A DNA stretch of 64,000 bases, taken from positions 806,001 to 870,000 of the forward strand of contig JADKKA010000022.1 of the NCBI GenBank assembly GCA_016720745.1, written 5' to 3'. This document shows, in pieces, positions 24,326 through 32,557 of this stretch. Source of the DNA: Chitinophagaceae bacterium (GTDB lineage: Bacteria; Bacteroidota; Bacteroidia; Chitinophagales; Chitinophagaceae). The notes beneath the pieces were generated by a model. That model made no database searches, was not told the DNA's origin, and saw only the letters and a list, made by a program, of their open reading frames with translations. Each line of letters starts with the position of its first letter. Within the stretch, counting starts at the first letter, position 1. Made by a program: the position numbers and the translations under genes.

Positions 24326-25192
24326 TTAAAGCTCAGTTAATTTCCCATATGTTTCCGGTCTACGGTCACGGAAAAACTGCCAGACCGATCTCACTTCTTC
24401 AATCATATCCAGATCAAATTCAGCAATCAACAATTCATCATTGTCTTCTGAAGCCTGTGCAAAAATTTGTCCGCGCGGGTCAACAAAATAACTGCTGCCA
24501 TAAAACTTACCCAGGTTCCAGGGTTTCTCGGTTCCCACCCGGTTGATGCATCCCATGAAATATCCATTAGCCGCAGCATGGGCTGGTTGTTCCAGTTTCC
24601 ATAAGTATTGGGATAGACCAGCTACGGTTGCAGATGGATTATATACGATCTCTGCACCATTCAATCCAAGAATCCTTGCTCCGTCCGGGAAGTGCCGGTC
24701 ATAACAGATGTACACCCCAACTTTGGCATATTTGGTTTGAAATACAGGATATCCCAGATTACCGGGTTTGAAAAAGAATTTTTCCCAGAAACCGGAAGTA
24801 TGGGGGATATGGTTTTTTCTGTACTTCCCCAGATATGTTCCATCTGCATCAATAACGGCAGCTGTATTGTACAAAACCCCTGCCTGTTCTTTTTCATATA
24901 CCGGTACAATCATCACCATATTGTATTTTCGGGCATATTCCTGCATTCGTTCGATGGTCGGACCAGGTACCGTCTCTGCACTTTCATACCAGGCTTTGTC
25001 CTGCCCCGGACAGAAATAAGGCGTATTGAATATTTCCTGGAAGCAAAGAATCTGAACTCCTTTTTTCCCGGCTTCTTCAATCAGGGGGATATGTTTTTGT
25101 ACCATGGCTTCTTTGATTTCTGCAATGGTTCCTTCGCCTTCAGTTTTTGGGAGGCTCATTTGGATGAGGCCTGATTTGATGATTCTGGGCAT
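24326..25192 (-). CDS. Beta-ureidopropionase (nitrilase superfamily)
   Basis: A 288-residue carbon-nitrogen hydrolase predicted to cleave N-carbamoyl-beta-alanine to beta-alanine, CO2 and ammonia, step three of reductive pyrimidine breakdown. The Glu-Lys-Cys triad is in place: CFQEIFNTPYF, KYRKNHIPHTSGFWEK and GVYICYDRHFPDGAR. The CFQEIF and FWEKFFF patterns are those of the beta-ureidopropionase branch rather than amidases in general. Its neighbours, preT downstream and dihydropyrimidinase upstream, fix the pathway. Cytoplasmic; no signal peptide. Confidence 0.92.
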   Translation of the reverse strand: MPRIIKSGLIQMSLPKTEGEGTIAEIKEAMVQKHIPLIEEAGKKGVQILCFQEIFNTPYFCPGQDKAWYESAETVPGPTIERMQEYARKYNMVMIVPVYEKEQAGVLYNTAAVIDADGTYLGKYRKNHIPHTSGFWEKFFFKPGNLGYPVFQTKYAKVGVYICYDRHFPDGARILGLNGAEIVYNPSATVAGLSQYLWKLEQPAHAAANGYFMGCINRVGTEKPWNLGKFYGSSYFVDPRGQIFAQASEDNDELLIAEFDLDMIEEVRSVWQFFRDRRPETYGKLTEL

Positions 25193-25231
25193 TAAAGATT
25201 ATTTTGAATGATAAATGTTGAATTTTAAATT

Positions 25232-25315
25232 TTTTAACCGCGAAGACGCTAAGACGCAGGGATTCGCAAGGATTTCTTCGCGTTTCTTCGCGACTTTGCG
25301 TCTTAGCGGTTAAAT
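25232..25315. repeat. Palindromic element between ureidopropionase and dihydropyrimidinase genes
   Basis: About 84 bases with outer arms TTTAACCGC / GCGGTTAAA and inner copies of TAAGACGCA / TGCGTCTTA plus GATTCGC and TTCTTCGCG units. The stop codon and last two residues of the dihydropyrimidinase gene lie inside the right arm, so the element now forms its 3' end. Confidence 0.75.
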
Positions 25316-26689
25316 TTTATTGCCTACTTTCTGACGCTTTATAAATTTACCATATCCTTTCTGAATCCTGCATTGATTATTTTCTATCGCTACCTGCCCC
25401 CGGAGTAACACTGTCTTTACCTTACCTGTTATTTGCCATCCTTCGTATCCGCTATAGTCCACATTCATATGGTGGGTTTTAGCGGAGAGGGTATGTTGTT
25501 CCTTCGGATCAAAAATCACAATATCCGCATCGCTGCCTACGGCAATGGTACCTTTTTGAGGGAACATACCAAAGATCTTTGCCGGGTTGGTACAGGCTAC
25601 TTCCACATATTTATTCAGGCTGATCCTTCCTTTGTGTACACCTTCGCTATAAAGTAGTTCCATCCTGTTTTCAATGGCAGGGTGACCATTTGGAATTTTT
25701 GAGAAATCATCTTTACCCATTAATTTCTGTTCCCACATAAAGGGACAGTGATCTGTGGCCACCACCTGTACCAACCCCTGGTTGATACCGGCCCATAATG
25801 TTTCCTGGTCTTTCTTTTCACGCAGGGGAGGACTCATGACCCATTTCGCGCCATCTTCTTTTTCATATAATGAGGCATCGAGGATAAGGTACTGGATACA
25901 GGTTTCTACAAATATTTTCTGATTTCTTCGGGTGGCATTCCGTACCGCATTCAAAGCACCTTCGCAAGTGAGGTGAACAATATAACCCGGGCAACCCGTG
26001 TAATTCGCAAGATCAGCGAAGCGACCACTGGCTTCTGCTTCTGTAACTTCCGGCTGTGACAGATAATGGTACAAGGGACTCAACCTTCCTTCCGCCCGAT
26101 GTTTGGCAATCAGGTAATCAATCATATCGCCATTGGTGGCATGGACATTGATCAGGCCACCGTTTTTTTTCACTTCCTGCATCAGTCCCACCATTTGCCG
26201 GTCATCAATCATCAATGCACCTTTATAGGCCATAAAGGTTTTGAAAGAACTGATTCCTTCTTTTTCAATCAATCCTTTGATTTCTTTTTTAGTTTCATCA
26301 TTAAAGTCAGTCACGGCCATGTGAAAGCTATAATCTCCCACACAGTTGCCATTACTACGGCCTCTCCATTCATCCAGTGCAGCTTGCAGGCTATTACCCT
26401 GCTTTTGTAAAATAAAATCGATTACCATGGTAGTGCCGCCAAATAGTGCAGCCCTGGTGCCAGTTTCATAATTGTCGGAAGAATAAGTGCCCATAAATGG
26501 CATATCCAGGTGCACATGCGGGTCGATACCACCGGGGATTATCAGTTTACCGGTGGCATCGATTTCTTTATCTGCTTTTACCTGAAGATCCTTACCGATA
26601 GCTTTGATGGTTTCTCCTTCGATGAGGATATCTGCTGAATAGTCGTCGGTGGCAGTGATGATCCTTCCGTTTTTGATGAGTGTAGTCAT
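25310..26689 (-). CDS. hydA: Dihydropyrimidinase
   Basis: A 459-residue zinc amidohydrolase that opens dihydrouracil to N-carbamoyl-beta-alanine. The open frame extends 24 codons further upstream, but MTTLIKNGRIIT at 26689 is the standard family start. Binuclear metal site: HVHLDMPF (HxH), the carboxylated Lys in SSFKTFMAYKGAL, NVHATNG, IVHLTCEGAL and the Asp of ATDHCPF. Unlike the dihydroorotase-like protein at 13649 every ligand is present. The upstream extension and the downstream end both run into palindromic repeat elements, so its gene borders were remodelled. Confidence 0.94.
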   Translation of the reverse strand: MTTLIKNGRIITATDDYSADILIEGETIKAIGKDLQVKADKEIDATGKLIIPGGIDPHVHLDMPFMGTYSSDNYETGTRAALFGGTTMVIDFILQKQGNSLQAALDEWRGRSNGNCVGDYSFHMAVTDFNDETKKEIKGLIEKEGISSFKTFMAYKGALMIDDRQMVGLMQEVKKNGGLINVHATNGDMIDYLIAKHRAEGRLSPLYHYLSQPEVTEAEASGRFADLANYTGCPGYIVHLTCEGALNAVRNATRRNQKIFVETCIQYLILDASLYEKEDGAKWVMSPPLREKKDQETLWAGINQGLVQVVATDHCPFMWEQKLMGKDDFSKIPNGHPAIENRMELLYSEGVHKGRISLNKYVEVACTNPAKIFGMFPQKGTIAVGSDADIVIFDPKEQHTLSAKTHHMNVDYSGYEGWQITGKVKTVLLRGQVAIENNQCRIQKGYGKFIKRQKVGNKI

Positions 26690-26702
26690 GCTGATTTTTT
26701 TT

Positions 26703-26804
26703 ACCGCAGAGAAATGAGTTAGCGGAGTTATCGCAGAGAAAGGAGAAGCAAGCGTTTTCACAGATTAACTCCGCGAAATCTCTTTTTCTCATGTTCTCTG
26801 CGGT
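26703..26804. repeat. Palindromic element between dihydropyrimidinase and permease genes
   Basis: About 102 bases. Outer arms ACCGCAGAGAA(A)TGAG pair with CTCATGTTCTCTGCGGT (one bulge); inner arms GCGGAGTTA and TAACTCCGC pair perfectly. It overlaps the last codons of the permease gene. Related to 24242-24317 by the ACCGC-GAGAA ends. Confidence 0.75.
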
Positions 26805-28249
26805 GTATCATTCTTCATTAAGGTTAAATAAACTAATCCGCTTACCAGGAACCCTACAAACCAGGCATAATGATAAATGTTGCTGATTACTGCAGGAACC
26901 ATATCCGCTCGCAACACATTTATGGTTACCAGAAAACCGGGAATATTGGGAACTATACCAATCAATAAAGCCAGCACCGCTTTGTAATTAATGCCCCCGC
27001 TAAATTGATAACGCCCTTTAAAACTATACAATTCATCAACCTCTAATTGCTGTTTACGGATAAAGTAATAATCCACGATCATGATCCCGCCAACAGGCCC
27101 TAATAAACTGGAATATCCCACCAGCCAGGTAAAAATATATCCGCTAGGATCCGCCACTAATTTCCAGGGAAAGATGAGGATGCCGATGATGCCAGTGATA
27201 TAACCGCCCGTTTTAAAATTGATTTTCTTCGGGGCAAGATTAGCAAAATCATTGGCAGGACTCACAATATTAGCGGCAATATTGGTCGCCAGTGTAGAGA
27301 TCACAACCGCCAGCATCGCAAAACTGACGATCAGTTTGTTTTCAAATTTACCTGCCAGCTGCACGGGATCCCAGATAGTGCTGCCATATACAATTGGGGT
27401 AGCGGATGTAACCACCACACCAATGAACGCAAATAGGGTCATAGAAGTAGGGAGCCCAATGGCTTGTCCGCGAATTTGCGCTTTTTGTGAACGTGCATAC
27501 CGTGTAAAATCTGGTATATTCAATGATAGGGTAGCCCAGAATCCCACCATTCCGGTTAAGGCAGGAAAGAAATACTTCCAGAAAGCAGCTCCATGTAATT
27601 GAGAAGGTTGTTCAAGTATGGGACCCAAACCTTTAGCTGCAGTTATCGCCCAGGCCAGCAGCGCAAATGCGGCCAATGGTAAAAAGATGGCTTTGAATAC
27701 GAGTAGTTTACGGATGCTCTCCACGCCATAATACACAACCAGCATATTCAATAACCAGAAAAATAAGAAGCAGATCATCGGTAACGCCTGCGGGAAAAGA
27801 GATTGGGTATCCACTTCTGCTAAAGAAGGATTCCAGGCTTTCAAAATATGATACAGTGCATCACCGCCAATCCAGGTTTGAATGCCAAACCATCCACAAG
27901 CCACAATGGCCCGGAGCATGGCCGGTATATTCGCCCCAATCGTGCCAAAGCTGGCTCTTGCAAAAACAGGGAAGGGGATACCATATTTTGCGCCTGCATG
28001 TCCGTTCAGAATCATTGGAATGAGTACAATGGTATTTCCCAGAAAAATAGTAAGAATGGCCTGCCACCAGTTCATGCCACCACCAATTAATGAACTGGCC
28101 AGCATATACGTGGGAATACACAAACTCATACTGATCCATAAAGCGGCATAATTACCGGTACCCCAGGTTCTTTTATTGGCTGGTATCGGAGCCAGATCCT
28201 CATTAATGAGGGATGCATCTTTGTTTACTGAAGAGTCAAGCATAAGCAA
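26789..28249 (-). CDS. NCS1 family nucleobase permease
   Basis: A 486-residue transporter with about 12 membrane segments, of the nucleobase:cation symporter-1 family (uracil, allantoin, hydantoin and cytosine carriers). Diagnostic stretches: WGTGNYAALWISMSLCIPTY, (shortened: NYAALWISMSLCIPT), GIPFPVFARASFG near residue 90, GWFGIQTWIGG near 117 and NIPDFTRYA near 245, the substrate-site region. Within a complete uracil-breakdown cluster, uracil or dihydrouracil is the likely substrate. Its 3' end overlaps a palindromic repeat. Confidence 0.92.
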   Translation of the reverse strand: MLMLDSSVNKDASLINEDLAPIPANKRTWGTGNYAALWISMSLCIPTYMLASSLIGGGMNWWQAILTIFLGNTIVLIPMILNGHAGAKYGIPFPVFARASFGTIGANIPAMLRAIVACGWFGIQTWIGGDALYHILKAWNPSLAEVDTQSLFPQALPMICFLFFWLLNMLVVYYGVESIRKLLVFKAIFLPLAAFALLAWAITAAKGLGPILEQPSQLHGAAFWKYFFPALTGMVGFWATLSLNIPDFTRYARSQKAQIRGQAIGLPTSMTLFAFIGVVVTSATPIVYGSTIWDPVQLAGKFENKLIVSFAMLAVVISTLATNIAANIVSPANDFANLAPKKINFKTGGYITGIIGILIFPWKLVADPSGYIFTWLVGYSSLLGPVGGIMIVDYYFIRKQQLEVDELYSFKGRYQFSGGINYKAVLALLIGIVPNIPGFLVTINVLRADMVPAVISNIYHYAWFVGFLVSGLVYLTLMKNDTPQRT

Positions 28250-28288
28250 GTAGAAGCTTTGAATATCCCAATATCATAATAACTAATA

Positions 28289-28314
28289 CCCGCCTTCGCT
28301 AAGGCTTCTGCGGG
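28289..28314. repeat. GC-rich hairpin in the permease-aminotransferase gap
   Basis: GCCTTCGCTAAGGC (5-bp stem, 4-base loop) inside CCC...GGG, surrounded by short CTAATACC and CCAATAACTAA repeats over 28265-28350. Bacteroidota intergenic filler; no function visible. Confidence 0.5.
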
Positions 28315-28347
28315 CAAGTCTAATACCCAATAACTAATTCCTAATAC

Positions 28348-29727
28348 CTAATTCCCCATACTCTCATCTGCGATGCATATCGCTTCACTAATAATCGCCA
28401 GCCCTTCATCAATTTGTTCTTTGGTTACACATAGGGGAGGGGCGATGAAAATATAACTCCACCTCACAAAAGTGTACATACCCAGATCTTTGATCTTTGC
28501 TGCCACTTTATTCATTACGGCCATTTCATCTGGTTTGGCATTAAATGGTGCCATAGGTTCTTTGGTTGTTCTGTTTTTGACCAGTTCAATACAGCCCAAC
28601 AAACCCGTATTCCTGAAATCGCCGATACTTGGGTGTTTTGCCTTAAGCAATTCCACCTGCTCATCCACATATCGTCCCATGGCTGCTGCATTGGCGATCA
28701 GTCCATCGTCTTCGTATATTTTTAATGTTTCCAGTGCAGCAGCACAACTGACCGGATGGGCACTATAGGTTAATCCGAGTGAAAGCACTGTGTCATCATA
28801 TTTAGCTGCAATTCGGTCACTCACCATCAGACAACCAAAAGGAAGATAACCACAGGTGAGACCCTTGGCCATGGCAATCATATCAGGAATGATCCCGTGG
28901 TTTTCAAAACCAAACCATTTGCCGGTGCGGCCAAATCCGCTCATCACTTCATCCATGATCAGCAGGATGCTATGTTTGTCGCAAATGCTGCGGACGGCTT
29001 TTAAGTAACCCGCCGGGTATTGTAAACAACCGGATGAACCAGATTCGCCTTCCAGCAGGATAGCAGCAATATTACCGGGGCCTTCGTAAGCAATTACCCT
29101 TTCCAATGATGCTACTGCTTCTTTTAAAAGATTCTCTTCTCCATATTCCCAGCGATACAAATAGGGGAGATCGAAGTGGACAAAATTGGGTGCCTGTTGA
29201 CTGTCCATCGCTATCCGACGAGGATCACCGCTCGCACTCATAGCACCGTAAGAAGCACCGTGGTAAGACTGATACCTTGTCAATATTTTATGCCGGCCTG
29301 TATAGAGCCTGGCCAGTTTAATTCCGTTTTCAATGGACGTAGCGCCGCATAAAGTGAAGAAGGCTTTATTGAGATCGCCAGGACAAATCTCCGCCAGTTT
29401 TTTTCCCAATGCTCCTCTTACTTCTGTTACACAGCTGGGCGTGACATAGGCCACTTCCTGCATTTGTTTCACCACGGCCTGAGTGATCCGCTGGTTACCA
29501 TGACCAATATTCACATTCATCAGTCCGGAAGAAAAATCAATATAGCGTTTGCCATCATAATCGTAGAGGTACACGCCTTCAGCATGTTTCACGGCAATGG
29601 GTGCAATGCCTTTTTGTTTGCTCCAGGAAAAGAGGGTATAATCGAGATTATCCTGAATGATTTGCTTTCCTGTATCTGATGTGCTGCTATTCTTTGCAGG
29701 TGGCCCCGCTTTTGTGATATCTGACAT
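28348..29727 (-). CDS. Class III aminotransferase, probable beta-alanine aminotransferase
   Basis: A 459-residue PLP enzyme of aminotransferase class III. The cofactor Asp region is LLIMDEVMSGFGRTGKWFG and the PLP Lys is in MIAMAKGLTCGYLPFG; GATSIENGIKLAR and YSAHPVSCAAALETL are also typical. In this cluster it should convert beta-alanine to malonate semialdehyde, between the ureidopropionase and the CoA-acylating dehydrogenase. Class III enzymes are hard to tell apart by sequence, so the substrate rests on context. Residues 24-44 (IIQDNLDY... to KGIAPI) recur in the chimeric gene at 29760. Confidence 0.88.
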   Translation of the reverse strand: MSDITKAGPPAKNSSTSDTGKQIIQDNLDYTLFSWSKQKGIAPIAVKHAEGVYLYDYDGKRYIDFSSGLMNVNIGHGNQRITQAVVKQMQEVAYVTPSCVTEVRGALGKKLAEICPGDLNKAFFTLCGATSIENGIKLARLYTGRHKILTRYQSYHGASYGAMSASGDPRRIAMDSQQAPNFVHFDLPYLYRWEYGEENLLKEAVASLERVIAYEGPGNIAAILLEGESGSSGCLQYPAGYLKAVRSICDKHSILLIMDEVMSGFGRTGKWFGFENHGIIPDMIAMAKGLTCGYLPFGCLMVSDRIAAKYDDTVLSLGLTYSAHPVSCAAALETLKIYEDDGLIANAAAMGRYVDEQVELLKAKHPSIGDFRNTGLLGCIELVKNRTTKEPMAPFNAKPDEMAVMNKVAAKIKDLGMYTFVRWSYIFIAPPLCVTKEQIDEGLAIISEAICIADESMGN

Positions 29728-29759
29728 ATGGATTCAGTTAAATTTATTTGATAAGTTCT

Positions 29760-30218
29760 TTATTCTTTTATTGTAAATCCTATTCTTTCTCTTTCTTCCC
29801 ATTTTCTTTTACCGGCGTTTTCATCCAATAAATTCTCCAAAGCATCATATAACTGATTGAGCTGAATATCATGTTCTCCTATACGTTCCTTTATTTGTTT
29901 TAATTGTTCCTGGAGATTATTTTCCTGAACAAGTATTTTTCTGATATCAACAAACGCCCGCATAATTGCAATATTCATTGCGATGGCTTTGTCAGAATTC
30001 AAAATGCCGCTTAACATGGCAACACCTTGTTCAGTAAAAGCATAGGGCAGGTACTTAATATTACTCCCTCTGCCGGTTTTCAAGGTCACAAATTGTGACC
30101 TTGAAGAATTGGGGTTTTCGATGGGTGTGATGCCCTTTTGTTTGCTCCATAAAAAAAGTTTATAGTCGAGGTTGTCCTTGACGATGTCAAACGATTTTGA
30201 AATAGAAACTGTAGGCAT
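29760..30218 (-). CDS. Chimeric protein: aminotransferase N-terminus joined to ORF6N C-terminal module
   Basis: A 152-residue open frame made of two parts. Residues 1 to about 33 (SFDIVKDNLDYKLFLWSKQK and GITPI) match the N-terminus of the downstream aminotransferase: over 22 codons 51 of 66 bases are identical and most changes are silent. From about residue 38 the sequence is the C-terminal half of an ORF6N-type phage/mobile-element protein (SRSQFVTLKTGRG, KYLPYAFTEQGVAMLSGIL, AIAMNIAIMRAFVDIRK), then a coiled coil and the usual WEERERIGF end. The ORF6N DNA-binding half is missing, so this is probably a non-functional remnant, though the frame is intact. A 27-base palindrome lies at the junction. 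Confidence 0.75.
   Translation of the reverse strand: MPTVSISKSFDIVKDNLDYKLFLWSKQKGITPIENPNSSRSQFVTLKTGRGSNIKYLPYAFTEQGVAMLSGILNSDKAIAMNIAIMRAFVDIRKILVQENNLQEQLKQIKERIGEHDIQLNQLYDALENLLDENAGKRKWEERERIGFTIKE
30079..30105. repeat. 27-base palindrome at the chimera junction
   Basis: Arms TTCAAGGTCACAA and TTGTGACCTTGAA pair perfectly (13 bp) around a single A. It encodes the SRSQFVTLK segment of the ORF6N part. It shares the core TCACAA-W-TTGTGA with the palindrome at 30962. Confidence 0.85.
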
Positions 30219-30224
30219 AATTTT

Positions 30225-30908
30225 TTATTTAAGTGTCCATCCAAATGCTTTGATCCAATGCCAGGATCGGCCAGAAACATTGTATTGCACTGTGTCTTGG
30301 TATTTTGAAAATTCAAAAGGGGTATCAATTCTCTCCCAAATATTATATGTCACCCTGTTTTTTTCGAAAATTGAGTCCTTCATAAATGTTTGAGCCATTT
30401 TCTTTACATCATTTAGCCTATCGGGGTTCGGCACGACATTTAATCCTTTTTCTCCTCCAAATCCATATATGGTTGCCCCATTTTTATTTATCACTGCTGC
30501 ATCATGGAGGTGATAATTTTTCCTCTCTAAATCGCCGAAATAGTACAATTCTATAATCTTTTCTGGTAGTATGTATTCATAAACTTTTTCGTAGCCAGTG
30601 TCTGCCGGGTGTTCATAAGAAGTTGTCCAGATTTTGTTTATTAACGTATATTCCCTGACAAAAGAGTCTTTTTCTGTACTTCTGTATGTGATCCGTATAC
30701 TATCCCCGATCGTTTTTTTAATGCTTATATTAGGAAAATATCCCGGGGTATCGATTTTGTCAATTCCTTTCAGTTGAAACATGTCTATATCGGCATACAA
30801 GCTGGAATCGCTAACCTCTTTTGTATTTGACAAATCCCCATTCTTTTTATTTTCATTACATGATGTTATGAAAATCAAGCATATTAATATAAAAGTTTGT
30901 GGTATCAT
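30225..30908 (-). CDS. Putative lipoprotein of unknown function
   Basis: A 227-residue protein starting at the ATG of 30908 (the frame is open to a TTG at 30917). The N-terminus MIPQTFILICLIFITSCNEN is a lipoprotein signal with Cys as the lipidation site, so it should be anchored in an envelope membrane. The rest is hydrophilic with no motif I recognise; it is rich in Lys, Tyr and Ile, and its base composition is visibly more A/T-rich than the pathway genes around it. It lies between a chimeric ORF6N gene and mmsA, so it is probably part of an insertion in the pyrimidine cluster. Confidence 0.75.
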   Translation of the reverse strand: MIPQTFILICLIFITSCNENKKNGDLSNTKEVSDSSLYADIDMFQLKGIDKIDTPGYFPNISIKKTIGDSIRITYRSTEKDSFVREYTLINKIWTTSYEHPADTGYEKVYEYILPEKIIELYYFGDLERKNYHLHDAAVINKNGATIYGFGGEKGLNVVPNPDRLNDVKKMAQTFMKDSIFEKNRVTYNIWERIDTPFEFSKYQDTVQYNVSGRSWHWIKAFGWTLK

Positions 30909-30961
30909 TTTATACAAAGTAACTCCTGATCATTGTTAAAGCAGACTTTGTTTTTAACCAT

Positions 30962-30988
30962 TTTGATATCACAATTTGTGATATCAAA
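30962..30988. repeat. 27-base palindrome upstream of the lipoprotein gene
   Basis: Arms TTTGATATCACAA and TTGTGATATCAAA (13 bp, perfect) around one T. Same length, same single-base centre and same TCACAA / TTGTGA core as the palindrome inside the chimeric gene. It could be an operator or the relic of another ORF6N gene. Confidence 0.8.
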
Positions 30989-31024
30989 TTTCCTGAGTGA
31001 TGAATGAAATATTTTTGATTGTTG

Positions 31025-32482
31025 TCAACTCATCCAGTTTACCCCCGCTTCAGGATTCCACTTTGTTGTTGATTTTTTCAGCTTTGTCCAGAATTCAATC
31101 GAGCTTTTGCCAGTGATATCGCCCACACCAAACTTGCTTTCATTCCATCCTCCAAAGGAGAAGGGCTCCCGGGGCACAGGCACACCCACATTCACCCCGA
31201 TCATACCGGCACTGGCGCGGTCAATGATATAACGGGCCATCCCGCCATTCTGGGTAAATACGGAAGCCGCATTACCATAAGGATTGGCATTCTCAATCGC
31301 CAGGGCTTCATCCACGGTATTCGTTCGCATGATGGAGATAACCGGACCGAATATTTCTTCTTTAGCCACCGACATATCCGGTGTGACAAAGTCAATCACC
31401 GTGGGCCCCACATAAGTACCCTGTTCTTTTCCTTTCACGATGGGGTTTCGGCCATCCACCAGAATTTTAGCTCCCTGTTTTTCCGCTTCCGTGATATAGG
31501 CTTCAATTCTGTTTTTTGATACTTTATTGATCACAGCCCCCAGGTTGTCACCTGGAATAATCTTACGGGCCTCTTCACAGATTTTTTCAATGATATGATC
31601 GACCTCCCCAACTGCGAGCATTGCTGATGCGGCCATGCATCTTTGTCCGGCACAACCACTCATACTGGCCGCCACATTCTGGGCTGTCATATCAGGTTTG
31701 GCATCTGGTAATACCATCAGGTGATTTTTAGCGCCACCCAGCGCCAGCGCCCTTTTAAACTGGGAAGTGGCCCGCTGGTAAACTATTTTAGCCACTTTGG
31801 TGGAACCCACAAAGGAAACCGCTTCAATACCAGGATGATCACAAATAGCATTGACAATGTCACTGTCTCCATTCACAATATTGAAAACCCCATCCGGCAA
31901 ACCGGCTTCTTTTAAAAGTAAAGCCAGCCTGGCGGTACTCAATGGCACTTTTTCTGATGGCTTCATGATCATACAATTACCCAGGGCAATGGCATTGGGG
32001 AGGGTCCAGTTAGGTACCATCGAAGGAAAATTAAAGGGTACGATGGAGGCCACTACACCCAGCGGTACATGCTCGGTCCGGCATTCAACCCCCTTGCTTA
32101 CTTCCAGTACTTCACCGGTAACCAGCTGTGGTAGGGAACAGGCAAATTCGGTGAGTTCAATACTTTTTTCTACTTCGGCCACTGCTTCGGAATAGGTCTT
32201 GCCATTTTCTTCCTGCACCAGTTTAGCCAGTTCATCCATATTTTTTTCCAATAGAAATTTATACCGGAAAAAAACCTGCACTCTCTCCTTGATTGGTTTG
32301 CGGCTCCAGATCTGAAATGCAGCAGCAGCTGCCTTTACCGCCTCATCAAGGTCTTTTGCCGTGGAGAGCGGTACTTCCGATAAATGGCTGCCATCAATCG
32401 GAGAGATGACCGGAAGGGTAAGGGTGGAAGAGGCGGGTACAAACTGACCGTTGATATAATTCTGTATGGCTGCGTATTTCAT
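31025..32482 (-). CDS. mmsA: CoA-acylating (methyl)malonate-semialdehyde dehydrogenase
   Basis: A 485-residue aldehyde dehydrogenase of the MmsA type, which oxidises malonate or methylmalonate semialdehyde with decarboxylation to acetyl-CoA or propionyl-CoA. Diagnostic residues: catalytic Cys282 in GCAGQRCMAAS, SIVPFNFPSMVPNWTLPNA, VSFVGSTKVAK, and absence of the general-base Glu motif ELGG (here LALGGAKNH), which is typical of the CoA-dependent branch. It opens the pyrimidine run and would complete beta-alanine breakdown. It has its own promoter-like sequence at 32509-32538. Confidence 0.94.
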   Translation of the reverse strand: MKYAAIQNYINGQFVPASSTLTLPVISPIDGSHLSEVPLSTAKDLDEAVKAAAAAFQIWSRKPIKERVQVFFRYKFLLEKNMDELAKLVQEENGKTYSEAVAEVEKSIELTEFACSLPQLVTGEVLEVSKGVECRTEHVPLGVVASIVPFNFPSMVPNWTLPNAIALGNCMIMKPSEKVPLSTARLALLLKEAGLPDGVFNIVNGDSDIVNAICDHPGIEAVSFVGSTKVAKIVYQRATSQFKRALALGGAKNHLMVLPDAKPDMTAQNVAASMSGCAGQRCMAASAMLAVGEVDHIIEKICEEARKIIPGDNLGAVINKVSKNRIEAYITEAEKQGAKILVDGRNPIVKGKEQGTYVGPTVIDFVTPDMSVAKEEIFGPVISIMRTNTVDEALAIENANPYGNAASVFTQNGGMARYIIDRASAGMIGVNVGVPVPREPFSFGGWNESKFGVGDITGKSSIEFWTKLKKSTTKWNPEAGVNWMS

Positions 32483-32508
32483 AGCAAGACTTTTAAATTC
32501 ATCTTCTA

Positions 32509-32538
32509 TAAATATACTTAATTTAACGAAGTTTGCAA
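32509..32538 (-). promoter_or_regulatory. Promoter of mmsA / pyrimidine cluster
   Basis: On the minus strand TTG, 19 bases, then TATATTTA (7 of 8 matches to TAnnTTTG), ending 26 bases before the mmsA ATG. Spacing is the Bacteroidota optimum. Confidence 0.55.
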
Positions 32539-32557
32539 GCTAAAGGATTCAATTTCA

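Noticed and set aside
30079..30988. CRISPR-like repeats or CRP-type operators
   Set aside because: Only two copies, no regular spacers, and the half-sites point outward (TCACA...TGTGA) instead of the CRP order TGTGA...TCACA.
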